Positions 1 through 7,249 of a DNA stretch of 21,167 bases are shown here, in pieces. Each line of letters opens with the position of its first letter. Position 1 is the first letter of the stretch. The notes below the pieces were generated by a model that did not search any database, had not been told where the DNA came from, and worked only from the letters and a program-made list of their open reading frames with translations. A program made the position numbers and the translations under genes. Origin of the DNA: a bacterium UBA2219 (GTDB lineage Bacteria; Desulfobacterota; Deferrimicrobia; Deferrimicrobiales; Deferrimicrobiaceae); the NCBI GenBank assembly GCA_002327765.1, contig DCUH01000129.1, positions 32,890 to 54,056 on the forward strand, written 5' to 3'.

Positions 1-546
1 GTGGTGGGCGGCGGGAACGTCGCGATGGACGCGGCGAGGACGGCGGTCCGTCTGGGGGCGGACAAGGTATCCCTGATATACCGCCGGTCGCGGAAGGAGA
101 TGCCCGCGCGGATCGAGGAGGTGCACCACGCGGAGGAGGAAGGGGTCGAGTTCCATATGCTCACGAACCCGGTAGCGTTCCACGGGAGCGAGGAGGGTTT
201 CGTGACGGAAGTGGAGTGCCAGCGGATGGAGCTGGGCGACCCGGACGCCTCCGGCCGCCGCCGTCCCGTCCCGATGGCCGGATCGGAGTTCCGCCTCGCG
301 GCCGAGGCGGTGATCGTCGCCATCGGCAACGGGGCGAATCCCCTGGTCCCCGCGACGACCCCCGGCCTCGATGCCACCAAGTGGGGAAACATCGTCGCGG
401 ACGGCGAAACGGGAAAGACCAGCAGGAAGGGGGTCTTCGCCGGCGGGGACATCGTCATCGGGGCGGCGACCGTGATCCTGGCGATGGGCGCCGGCCGCAA
501 GGCCGCGACGGCCATCGACGAGTACCTGCGTACGGGCCTCTGGTAA
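1..546 (+). CDS. GltD/SudA-type NADPH-dependent FAD oxidoreductase, C-terminal part (5' truncated)
   Basis: This is the 3' part of a gene that begins before the window; the GTG at position 1 is an internal valine codon, not a start. The visible 181 residues begin with the second Rossmann motif (VGGGNVAMDAARTA), followed by YRRSRKEMPA, which is typical of the NADPH-binding domain of glutamate synthase small subunits and related proteins. Near the C-terminus is the FAD-contacting segment AGGDIVIGAATVILAMGAGR. The family passes electrons from NAD(P)H through FAD to a partner, as in glutamate synthase (GltD), NADH-dependent ferredoxin:NADP oxidoreductase (NfnB) or sulfide dehydrogenase (SudA). 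The N-terminal iron-sulfur region and the partner gene lie outside the window, so I cannot choose among these. It ends in TAA and converges on the next gene with only 12 bases between them and no convincing terminator. Confidence 0.9.
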   Translation: MVGGGNVAMDAARTAVRLGADKVSLIYRRSRKEMPARIEEVHHAEEEGVEFHMLTNPVAFHGSEEGFVTEVECQRMELGDPDASGRRRPVPMAGSEFRLAAEAVIVAIGNGANPLVPATTPGLDATKWGNIVADGETGKTSRKGVFAGGDIVIGAATVILAMGAGRKAATAIDEYLRTGLW

Positions 547-558
547 GGCCCCGGGCCG

Positions 559-1548
559 CTACCCCCCCAGCATCTCCACGAAGGCTTGGATTCGGATCCG
601 CGTCCGCTCGTCCACGGCGCCGGGCGTTTCCCCCTCCAACGTCAGCACCGGCACGCCCGCCTCCGCCCGCAGCAGGATGTCCTCGATCTGGCGGAAGCAG
701 AACGACTGGACGTAATGAACGATCCCCCGGGCGCCCCTGCGCGCGACCTCGGCCCGGATGTCGCGGAGCCGCTCGAAGAAGGAGTAGGGGTAGGTGTACG
801 CGAGGTACTGCTCGGCCAGCGTCGCGGCGGGGGCGGGCATCGCGAACTGCCGCTGGACCTCGTTGAGCACGATCCGGGCGCCGGCCTCCTCGAAGCACTC
901 GTGCAGGCCGTAGACGATGGGGGGGACCCCGACGAACGCGACGGGAACCCGGTCCCTCCGGGAGGGCCTTGTCGCCGCCTCCGCGAGGAACTCCTCCGCG
1001 CCGCGGGCGTACCGACCGGGGTCTCCCTCGAAATCGGAGCAGGCGATCAGCCACCGGTGGTTCTCCCCCCCGGAGACCTTGCCTTCCTCCCACGTCAGCC
1101 GGTCGATCTCGTGCGCCAGCCGGCGGACGGGATCGAGCCGCGCCTTCCACCGTTCCGCTTCTGCCAGCGTCGTGCCGAAGCGGTCGGCCAGCTTGGAAAG
1201 CTCGAGCGAGAGGGCGCCGGGATCGCGGTCGAAGGGGAAAGCGAAGGGGACGACGGAAACGCCCTTGTACTGCAGCACCTCCATCAGCGCCTGCGTGAAG
1301 CTGCAGTCCCCCTGCGTCACCGCGACGACGTCCCCGAAGCCCTCCTTGAGGGCGACGCCGTAGATCCCCTTGATCCAGCCGCAGCAGTTCCTCGGGAACC
1401 CGTCGACCTCCGCCTGCCGGATGTACTCCGAAGGGCTATCCGACGCGATGAAGACGTTGTTCAGGTCCACGGGCAGGCGCCCGCCGGCATAGAGGACTTC
1501 GACGGGGATGGAGGAGGTGAACCCGACGCGCGTGCGGGGATCAGTCAC
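559..1548 (-). CDS. 2-hydroxyacyl-CoA dehydratase D-type subunit (HgdB/BadD-like family)
   Basis: The 329-residue protein looks like the family of 2-hydroxyacyl-CoA dehydratase and benzoyl-CoA reductase subunits. It opens with the family-like segment SSIPVEVLYAGGRLPVDL and has cysteines at FPRNCCGW, QGDCSF and VQSFCF that could ligate an iron-sulfur cluster. The family uses a low-potential 4Fe-4S cluster, reduced by an ATP-driven activator, for radical dehydration or ring reduction of acyl-CoA substrates. The start is GTG at 1548; it overlaps the stop of the upstream membrane-protein gene by eight bases (GTGACTGA), suggesting translational coupling, since no good ribosome binding site is visible. 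Neither a second dehydratase subunit nor an HgdC/BadF-type activator is in the window, so the substrate cannot be named. Family assignment is firm, enzyme activity is not. Confidence 0.82.
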   Translation of the reverse strand: MTDPRTRVGFTSSIPVEVLYAGGRLPVDLNNVFIASDSPSEYIRQAEVDGFPRNCCGWIKGIYGVALKEGFGDVVAVTQGDCSFTQALMEVLQYKGVSVVPFAFPFDRDPGALSLELSKLADRFGTTLAEAERWKARLDPVRRLAHEIDRLTWEEGKVSGGENHRWLIACSDFEGDPGRYARGAEEFLAEAATRPSRRDRVPVAFVGVPPIVYGLHECFEEAGARIVLNEVQRQFAMPAPAATLAEQYLAYTYPYSFFERLRDIRAEVARRGARGIVHYVQSFCFRQIEDILLRAEAGVPVLTLEGETPGAVDERTRIRIQAFVEMLGG

Positions 1549-1825
1549 TGCGGATGAACAGGAAGTAGATCAGGACGGCCGCCACGAGCGCCGCCCCCAG
1601 GCCGAAAGTGATCAGGTTCTGGTCGATGGCCGCTTCCCCTTCCCCGAGGTTCGCGTACCGTATGACGGCCATGGTTCCCGCGAGGCCCATGAGGAGCGCG
1701 AGGACGTACTTCCAGCGGAAGACCACGGCGAGAACGAACAGTGTCCCGGCGCCGAACAGCACGCGGGTGTCTCTCGCGAGTTCCATGATCTTCGCGTTGG
1801 TGAGATAATCGAGAATCTCGTTCAA
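1541..1825 (-). CDS. small multi-pass membrane protein of unknown function
   Basis: I do not recognise this 94-residue protein. It has a polar N-terminus of about 20 residues, then one long or two closely spaced hydrophobic segments (about residues 22-58, interrupted by FRWKY), a short acidic loop (GEGEAAID) and a final hydrophobic helix (about 70-90) ending in FIRSD. It is therefore probably an inner-membrane protein with three helices. The start is TTG at 1825, supported by a GGAGGA ribosome binding site at 1835-1830 on the minus strand. It shares eight bases with the downstream dehydratase-like gene and is probably cotranscribed with it. No catalytic motif is visible. Confidence 0.7.
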   Translation of the reverse strand: MNEILDYLTNAKIMELARDTRVLFGAGTLFVLAVVFRWKYVLALLMGLAGTMAVIRYANLGEGEAAIDQNLITFGLGAALVAAVLIYFLFIRSD

Positions 1826-1837
1826 ATCGTCCTCCTG

Positions 1838-1852
1838 CCGACAAGCAGTCGG
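1838..1852. other. inverted repeat in the divergent promoter region
   Basis: CCGAC (1838-1842) and GTCGG (1848-1852) form a perfect 5-bp inverted repeat around a 5-base loop. It abuts the TTGACA of the putative murI promoter and lies in the leader of the divergent membrane-protein gene. It could be a small operator or leader hairpin; it could also be chance. Confidence 0.3.
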
Positions 1853-1881
1853 TTGACATATATACGATAGCGTTTTAACTT
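1853..1881 (+). promoter_or_regulatory. putative sigma70-type promoter for murI
   Basis: A perfect -35 hexamer TTGACA (1853-1858) lies in a short A+T-rich intergenic gap. The -10 is weak: TTAACT at 1875-1880 (16-base spacer) or TAACTT at 1876-1881 (17-base spacer). This is the only intergenic space upstream of the long murI-to-tlyA gene run, so it is the natural place for its promoter. Confidence 0.45.
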
Positions 1882-1908
1882 AAAAAAATCAAAGGATTAG
1901 GAGAAGGC

Positions 1909-2703
1909 GTGGAAAATCCGATCGGCGTGTTCGATTCCGGGATGGGCGGGTTGACCGTCCTGAAGGAGCTGGTGCAGGCGCTTCCCTCGGAGCATTTCGT
2001 CTACGTGGGGGACACGGCCCGCGTCCCCTACGGGGGGAAATCCGCGGAGACCGTGACCCGCTATTCCATCGAGATTGCGAACCACCTCATCACCCGCCAC
2101 GACATAAAGCTGCTCGTCGTTGCGTGCAACACGGCGTCGTCGCTGGCCCTGCCGGCGATGCGCAAGATCTACAAGATCCCCGTCGTCGGGATGATCGATC
2201 CCTGCGTGCGGCGCGCCGCCGCCCTGCGGCGCAAATCGAGCATCGGCGTCATCGGGACGCTGGGGACGGTCCGCTCCGGGGCGTACGAGGACGCCCTGCG
2301 GGGCGCCGTTCCCTCGGCGAAGGTCCGGTCGATCCCGTGCCCGCTGCTCGTGGCGCTGGCGGAGGAGGGATGGACGGACAACGACATCTCCCGGGCCGTG
2401 ATCGCGGAATACCTTTCGCCCTTCCGTTCGGATCCTCCGGACGCCCTGATCCTGGGCTGCACCCATTACCCGGTCCTCAAGGGGGCGATCCGGGACTTCC
2501 TGGGGGAGGGAACGGTACTGATCGATTCCGGGGAGGAGGCGGCGATGGTCGTGGACATCCTGTTGTCCGAAACGCAGGCCCGGAGCAAGGGGGAGGCGCG
2601 AAGGGCGGAGTTTTTCGTGACGGACGATCCCGAGCGGTTCGCCCGCATAGGAAGCGGGTTCTTCGGCAGGGAACTTTGCGACGTCCGACGGGTGACTCTG
2701 TAG
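1909..2703 (+). CDS. murI: glutamate racemase
   Basis: The enzyme converts L-glutamate to D-glutamate for the peptidoglycan stem peptide, without a cofactor, in the cytoplasm. The 264-residue length is usual for the family. Its signature parts are present: FDSGMGG with the catalytic aspartate at residue 9, GDTARVPYG, ACNTAS with catalytic Cys73, and GCTHYP with catalytic Cys184 and His186. The start is GTG at 1909, preceded by AGGAG at 1899-1903 with five bases between. It is the first gene of a long + strand run and is followed 13 bases later by a small uncharacterised gene and then the ftsE-ftsX-envC set, linking cell wall precursor supply with control of wall cleavage. Confidence 0.96.
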   Translation: MENPIGVFDSGMGGLTVLKELVQALPSEHFVYVGDTARVPYGGKSAETVTRYSIEIANHLITRHDIKLLVVACNTASSLALPAMRKIYKIPVVGMIDPCVRRAAALRRKSSIGVIGTLGTVRSGAYEDALRGAVPSAKVRSIPCPLLVALAEEGWTDNDISRAVIAEYLSPFRSDPPDALILGCTHYPVLKGAIRDFLGEGTVLIDSGEEAAMVVDILLSETQARSKGEARRAEFFVTDDPERFARIGSGFFGRELCDVRRVTL

Positions 2704-2716
2704 AAAGAGGGGGCCG

Positions 2717-3013
2717 ATGGTTTCTTCCCGAATGAAGATGCTGTCCGGGTTCAACCACAACATCAAGTTCCGTGGGAAGACGTACCATGTCCAGACGGAG
2801 GACGGCGGCCGGGCGAACCCGGTGGTCAAGACCCACGTCTTCCTGGGGGGGGTGATCCTCGACAGCGTGCAAATGCCGTACGAGGACATACTCGACCGGC
2901 CGTCCTGGCAGGACGTGCTGAAGGACCGCATGAAGGCCCAGCACCTCGAGGAGATCCGGCGTCTTGTCGCGGGGGAAGTGGCCCCCGTCGACGAGGGGCC
3001 AGGCGATCGATGA
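2717..3013 (+). CDS. small conserved-looking protein of unknown function
   Basis: This 98-residue protein has no motif I can tie to a function. It is soluble, without signal peptide or membrane segment. The most characteristic stretch is near the N-terminus (FNHNIKFRGKTYHVQTED), followed by KTHVFLGGVILDS, which reads like a compact beta-rich fold; the C-terminal half is probably helical. From memory, similar small proteins with an FNHNI-K-G-K-YH-QTED pattern occur in deltaproteobacterial genomes, but this needs a search. It begins with ATG 13 bases after murI, with AAAGAGGGGG (2703-2712) as ribosome binding site, and its stop overlaps the ftsE start by four bases (ATGA), so it belongs to the same transcript. 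Confidence 0.72.
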   Translation: MVSSRMKMLSGFNHNIKFRGKTYHVQTEDGGRANPVVKTHVFLGGVILDSVQMPYEDILDRPSWQDVLKDRMKAQHLEEIRRLVAGEVAPVDEGPGDR

Positions 3014-3699
3014 TCGAGGCGTTCCGCCTGGGAGTCTTCACCCGCGGAAGGACGCTCTGGGACGGCCTCGACTTCGCGTTCGGGGACGGCACCGCCACGG
3101 TGATCGTGGGCCCGCCCTCCTCCGGGAAGACGCTGCTGCTCGCCATCCTTCGCGGCGAACGCCGGCCGGACGCGGGCGACGTGCTCGTCTCCGGCGAGTC
3201 GCTGTACCGGGGCGGCGGGGATGCGCTCCGCGCCTTCCGGGCCGCCAGCGGGTGCGTGCCCGAGCGGCTCGACGCGGACGAGAACCGCACCGTGGACGCG
3301 CTGTTCGCCCGCTCGGCGATGATGCGGGGGAAGGGGGCGGAGGCGGAATTGAAGAAGATGAAGGAGCAGCTTCTTTCCATGGTGGGCCTTTCCGGCACGG
3401 AAGGGGTGCGCCTCTCGGCCCTTTCGGCATCGGAACGGGCGCGGGCCGCGCTGGCGGCGGAGCTTTTGAGGAACCCGAAGGTCCTGTTCGCGGACGGAAC
3501 GGTCCTGGCGGCCGGAGGCCCGCACGCCGGGATGCTCGGAACCCTCTTCCGCATGCTGGCGGGGGCGGGGAACACCATCCTCGCCGCGGAGCGCAGGCTG
3601 CCTCCGGAATGGGCGGCGTTCGCGGGGCCGGGGAAGCCGGTCGGGCCGTTCCTGGTCCACCGCCTTCCGGCGATCCCGATGAAGGGAGGTTCCGCTTGA
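3010..3699 (+). CDS. ftsE: FtsE-like ABC ATPase with degenerate catalytic motifs
   Basis: Position next to ftsX and envC, the 229-residue length and a clear Walker A (GPPSSGKT, residues 34-41) identify a FtsE-type ABC ATPase, which normally drives the FtsX membrane protein to activate septal wall hydrolysis. The other ATPase motifs are eroded. The Q-loop glutamine position reads CVPER (Glu85). The signature LSGGE is LSASE (138-142). Walker B keeps Asp162 but the catalytic Glu that follows is Gly163 (LFADGT). The switch histidine position reads AAERR. ATP may be bound but normal hydrolysis is doubtful. The start ATG overlaps the upstream stop (ATGA), and the TGA overlaps the TTG of ftsX. Function is assigned mainly from gene context. 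Confidence 0.82.
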   Translation: MIEAFRLGVFTRGRTLWDGLDFAFGDGTATVIVGPPSSGKTLLLAILRGERRPDAGDVLVSGESLYRGGGDALRAFRAASGCVPERLDADENRTVDALFARSAMMRGKGAEAELKKMKEQLLSMVGLSGTEGVRLSALSASERARAALAAELLRNPKVLFADGTVLAAGGPHAGMLGTLFRMLAGAGNTILAAERRLPPEWAAFAGPGKPVGPFLVHRLPAIPMKGGSA

Positions 3700-4589
3700 A
3701 GGAAAGCCTTTCCCTGGCATGGGTCGACTGGCGGCTCGCGGGGCGGACCGCCGCCGTCCAGTCGCTCGGGCGCTTCGTCGTCCTTCTTCCCCTGGCCTTC
3801 GCCTTCCTCGCGCTTTTCCTCTCGGGGGGGATAGCGCGGTACCTCTCCTCGCAGTACGCGGTCACGGCGATGCTGCGGCAATCCGCGTCCCCGGAGGAGG
3901 CGATCGGCCTCGCGAAGAAGATCGCGGCCCTCCCCTCCGTGCGGTCCGCCGATTACCGGGATTCCGCGTCCTCCTGGAAGGAATTCCTGCTGGCGTACCC
4001 AGGGGTCGAATCGATCCCCGGCGCCGCCGACAACCCGCTTCCCGGGTACATCGAGATCCGGATGCGCCACGACCGGTTTACGCCGCCCGGCGTGGAAGCG
4101 GTGCTCTCCGCCCTCAAGCCCGTGGAGCTGGTCGACAAGGTGCTGGCGGGCGAGGAATCGCTGCCCCGCCTCTTCAAGGTCAAGCGGGCGCTGAACGTGC
4201 TGTCCCTCGGGGGCTTCGGGCTCCTCGTCGCGCTCTTCTTCGTCACCTGCCGGCTCCAGGACCGGCTTCGCGGAATCTCCATGTCCGGCGACATCGGGTT
4301 CCTCCTGCAGCACGGGGTGCCGGAACGGCGGATGGCGGCGTCGCGCGCCGCGGGAGCGGCGGCGGCGGGATTCGTCCTGGCGGCCGTCGCGACGGCCTCG
4401 GCCGCCGCCGCATTGCATTTCCTTCTCGGGAGATACCCGTTCCTCGAGGGAGTGATCGGGACGCAGGAGGAGCTCCTGTCCCTTCCCGTCGGGGCGGCGG
4501 CGGGCCTGTTCGTCCTGATGTCCGCCCTGCTGTTCGCCGCCGCGTCCCTCCTCGGATGGGCGCCGGTCCGGCCCGCCGGGGAACGATGA
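3696..4589 (+). CDS. ftsX: FtsX-like cell division permease
   Basis: FtsX is the membrane half of the FtsEX complex, which recruits and activates periplasmic wall-hydrolase regulators at the septum. The 297 residues show the usual plan: one helix near the N-terminus (about 27-47), a periplasmic domain of about 120 residues, then three more helices (about 175-195, 225-250 and 265-290). The start is TTG at 3696, in a four-base TTGA overlap with ftsE, with GGGAGG at 3684-3689 six bases upstream. An in-frame reading region extends further upstream inside ftsE but has no FtsX-like sequence. The stop TGA overlaps the ATG of the envC-like gene. Sequence identity to known FtsX is low by eye, so the call rests on topology and neighbours. 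Confidence 0.83.
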   Translation: MKESLSLAWVDWRLAGRTAAVQSLGRFVVLLPLAFAFLALFLSGGIARYLSSQYAVTAMLRQSASPEEAIGLAKKIAALPSVRSADYRDSASSWKEFLLAYPGVESIPGAADNPLPGYIEIRMRHDRFTPPGVEAVLSALKPVELVDKVLAGEESLPRLFKVKRALNVLSLGGFGLLVALFFVTCRLQDRLRGISMSGDIGFLLQHGVPERRMAASRAAGAAAAGFVLAAVATASAAAALHFLLGRYPFLEGVIGTQEELLSLPVGAAAGLFVLMSALLFAAASLLGWAPVRPAGER

Positions 4590-5812
4590 GAGGGATCCGC
4601 CCCGCCGCGATCGCCTGGCTCGCCTGCATCCTCGCCGCGATGTTCCTGCAGCCCCCGGCTCTGGCACGGGACGTCTCGTCCGACCTGCGCAGGGAGAAGG
4701 CGCGCCTTCTCGAGATGAAGGCGCGGGAGGAGAAGACGGCGGCCGAGCTCACCGACGCGCTCCGGAAGGAGAAGCTGACGAAGGGGCGCGTGGACGAGCT
4801 CAACGCGCGGCTTAAAAAGCAGCGGGGCGTCATCGCGGGGATCGACCGGAGACTTTCGGTCCTCGGCGGCCGGCTGAACGAGACGGAGAAGGAGGTCCGC
4901 GAGCTCGCGGAGGCCCAGGGAGAGGCCCGCAAGGGGCTACGGCAGGCCGTCCTGCTGGCGTTCGAGGCGTACCGGGCGGACCTCGCAGCCACGGCGGAGC
5001 GGTCCTGCCCGGAGCGCGCCCGTCACCATATGCGGGGATACCTCGGCGCCGATCTCGAAAACGTGGAGCGCCTCGCCCGGGAGCGGGAGAGGAAGGAGCG
5101 GGAACTCTCGGGGATCGAGCGCCAGGTCGAACTCTCCGAGAGGAAGATGGCGCAGGAACGGAAGGAGGGGGAGAAGCTCCTTTCGCGCCACGAGGCGGAG
5201 CGGAAGCGGCTCGCCGACATCGAGAAGGAGAAGAAGCGCAAGCAGCGGGAGCTGGGCGCGCTGCGCGCGAAGATCGCCCGGATGGAGTCGCTCGTCGCCC
5301 GCGTGGAGCGGCTCGCGAAGGAAAGGGAGCGGATCCGCAGGAAGAAGGCGATGGAGACGGCCCGGAAGGGGGCGAAACCCCCGGAGGCGGCGGATGCGCC
5401 GAGGCGGTTCGCTTCTCTGGCCGGCGGGCTGGCCCCTCCGATGCCCGGGAGGGTCGTCAGCCGCTTCGGCCGCCAGCACGACCCCACGTTCGACGTGACG
5501 ATCGAGAACCGGGGCGTGGAGATCGAGGGGGTCACCGGGTCGCCGGTGAAGGCCGCGGCCCCCGGCGAGGTCGCGTTCACGGGGGCGGTTTCCGGCTTCG
5601 GGAACGTACTTATCCTGCAGCACGGCAGCGGCCTCTTCTCCGTGTACGGCAAGCTCGACGCTTTTTCCGTGAAGACCGGCCAGGACGTCGCCCGGGGGCA
5701 GGTCGTGGGAAGCCTGCCCGCGTCGCCGTCCGGGAAATCGGTGCTATACTTTGAGCTGCGGGCGGGCGGCACGGCGATCGACCCGGCATCCGTGATCCCT
5801 CTCAACCGATAA
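4586..5812 (+). CDS. envC: EnvC-like murein hydrolase activator with degenerate LytM domain
   Basis: The 408-residue protein has a signal peptide (cleavage likely after ALA, residue 27), a long charged coiled coil (about 30-265, rich in K, R and E) and a C-terminal LytM/M23 fold (about 285-405). EnvC proteins sit in the periplasm, bind the FtsX periplasmic domain and activate N-acetylmuramoyl-L-alanine amidases at the septum. The zinc ligands of active M23 peptidases are missing: the usual H-x-G-x-D reads N308-R-G-V-E312, and the final H-x-H reads VLYFE (386-390). This matches a non-enzymatic activator. The start ATG overlaps the ftsX stop (ATGA). A partner amidase gene is not in the window. 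Confidence 0.9.
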   Translation: MRGIRPAAIAWLACILAAMFLQPPALARDVSSDLRREKARLLEMKAREEKTAAELTDALRKEKLTKGRVDELNARLKKQRGVIAGIDRRLSVLGGRLNETEKEVRELAEAQGEARKGLRQAVLLAFEAYRADLAATAERSCPERARHHMRGYLGADLENVERLARERERKERELSGIERQVELSERKMAQERKEGEKLLSRHEAERKRLADIEKEKKRKQRELGALRAKIARMESLVARVERLAKERERIRRKKAMETARKGAKPPEAADAPRRFASLAGGLAPPMPGRVVSRFGRQHDPTFDVTIENRGVEIEGVTGSPVKAAAPGEVAFTGAVSGFGNVLILQHGSGLFSVYGKLDAFSVKTGQDVARGQVVGSLPASPSGKSVLYFELRAGGTAIDPASVIPLNR

Positions 5813-5826
5813 GGAGCAATACCAGG

Positions 5827-7224
5827 ATGGAACAGGGCGGAAGCAGCGCGAGAAAAGGCCGGGGCAGGAAATGGATCGGGACCGCGGCGGTCGTCGGGGT
5901 ATTCCTCGCGGGATTCATCGTCGGGGACCTCTCCACCTCCCGCCACGCGGCGCAGGCCACGGTCGCCTACAGCAAGCTGAAGATCTTCGGGGACGTCCTC
6001 TCGATCATCCAGAGCAGCTACGTGGAAGAAGTGAACATGGACAACCTCGTGAAGGGCGCGATCAACGGCATGGTGGAGACGCTCGATCCCCACAGCAGCT
6101 ACCTCACGCCCGAGATGCTCAAGCAGGTGGAGGTCGAGACGAAGGGGATCTTCGGGGGGCTGGGGATCGAGATCGGCATGAAGGACGGGGTCCTCACGAT
6201 CATCGCGCCGATCGAGGACACCCCCGCGGCCCGCGCGGGGCTGAAATCGGGCGACCGGATCGTCCGGATCGAGAAGGAAACCACGAAGAGCATGAACGTG
6301 ATGGACGCCGTGAAGCGGCTCCGCGGCGAGCCGGGCACCAAGGTGTCGATCACGATCTCCCGCGAGGGCGTTCCCGAGCCGAAGGTCTACACCCTGACCC
6401 GCGAGCTCATCAAGATCAGGAGCGTCAAGTCCAGGCCGCTGGAAGACGGTCTCGGGTACATCCGGCTCATCCAGTTCCAGCAGGACTCCCACCAGGAGGT
6501 CGAGCGCGCGCTGCAGGAGTTCCTGAAGTCGAAGAGCGGGCTGAAAGGGCTCATCCTCGACCTGAGGAACAACCCCGGCGGCCTCCTCGACCAGGCGGTC
6601 CGCGTCGCGGACGAGTTCATCGAGTCCGGGCTCATCGTCTATACCGACGGGCGGGTGGAGGCGCAGAAGACGAAGTACTCGGCCAGGAAGGAGGGGACCC
6701 ACACCGGCTTCCCCATCGTGGTGCTGGTGAACGCCGGGTCCGCCTCGGCCTCCGAGATCGTGGCGGGGGCGCTGCAGGACCACGGGAGGGCGATCGTCAT
6801 CGGGCAAAGGACCTTCGGCAAGGCGTCCGTCCAGACGATTCTCCCCATGGACGATGGCTCCGCCCTGCGGCTCACGACGGCGAGGTACTACACCCCCAAC
6901 GGCCGCTCGATCCAGGCCAAGGGGATCGAGCCCGACATCGTGGTGAGCGACGGCAGGGAGGAAACGGGGACGTTCCCCGGGCCGATGCGGGAGAAAGACA
7001 TCGAGCGGCATCTGAGGGGGGACGGGGAGGAAGAGCCGGCGGCGGCCCCCGTTCCGGCGGCCCCGAAGAAAGAGGAAAAGGGCGGGAAGAAGGCGACGCC
7101 CCCGTCGGAGAAGGACGCCCGGAAGGAGGAGGTCAAGGATCCTCAGCTCGACCGGGCGGTGGAGCTGCTGAAGGGGTGGGAGATCTTCAAGAACCGGTAC
7201 ATCGACCAGAAGAAGGCGTCCTGA
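5827..7224 (+). CDS. ctpA: C-terminal processing peptidase, S41 family (CtpA/CtpB type)
   Basis: This envelope serine protease trims or degrades periplasmic proteins. The 465 residues comprise an N-terminal membrane anchor (about 17-38), an N-terminal helical region, a PDZ domain (about 105-185), the S41 catalytic core and a low-complexity C-terminal tail rich in K, E, P and A (about 395-440). The catalytic Ser307 is in the SASASE motif, Lys332 in TFGKASVQ and Gln336 four residues later, with the same spacing as in CtpB-type enzymes. ATG at 5827 is preceded by AAGGAG at 5811-5816. It follows envC by 14 bases; in such clusters the protease may tune hydrolase regulators, but no substrate can be named from sequence. 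Confidence 0.94.
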   Translation: MEQGGSSARKGRGRKWIGTAAVVGVFLAGFIVGDLSTSRHAAQATVAYSKLKIFGDVLSIIQSSYVEEVNMDNLVKGAINGMVETLDPHSSYLTPEMLKQVEVETKGIFGGLGIEIGMKDGVLTIIAPIEDTPAARAGLKSGDRIVRIEKETTKSMNVMDAVKRLRGEPGTKVSITISREGVPEPKVYTLTRELIKIRSVKSRPLEDGLGYIRLIQFQQDSHQEVERALQEFLKSKSGLKGLILDLRNNPGGLLDQAVRVADEFIESGLIVYTDGRVEAQKTKYSARKEGTHTGFPIVVLVNAGSASASEIVAGALQDHGRAIVIGQRTFGKASVQTILPMDDGSALRLTTARYYTPNGRSIQAKGIEPDIVVSDGREETGTFPGPMREKDIERHLRGDGEEEPAAAPVPAAPKKEEKGGKKATPPSEKDARKEEVKDPQLDRAVELLKGWEIFKNRYIDQKKAS

Positions 7225-7249
7225 AGGCAAAGGGGGCGGCGCTCCGTCG

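Noticed and set aside
1..3. GTG at position 1 as a gene start
   Set aside because: It is the first valine of a Rossmann motif in mid-protein; the FAD-binding N-terminal half of the family is missing, so the gene continues upstream of the window.
547..558. Possible terminator between the convergent genes
   Set aside because: Only a four-base GGCC/GGCC pairing in a 12-base gap and no T-run.
2826..4667. Long antisense frame opposite ftsE and ftsX
   Set aside because: Composition-driven shadow rich in Arg, Gly and Pro; the + strand genes have overlapping starts, ribosome binding sites and domain structure.
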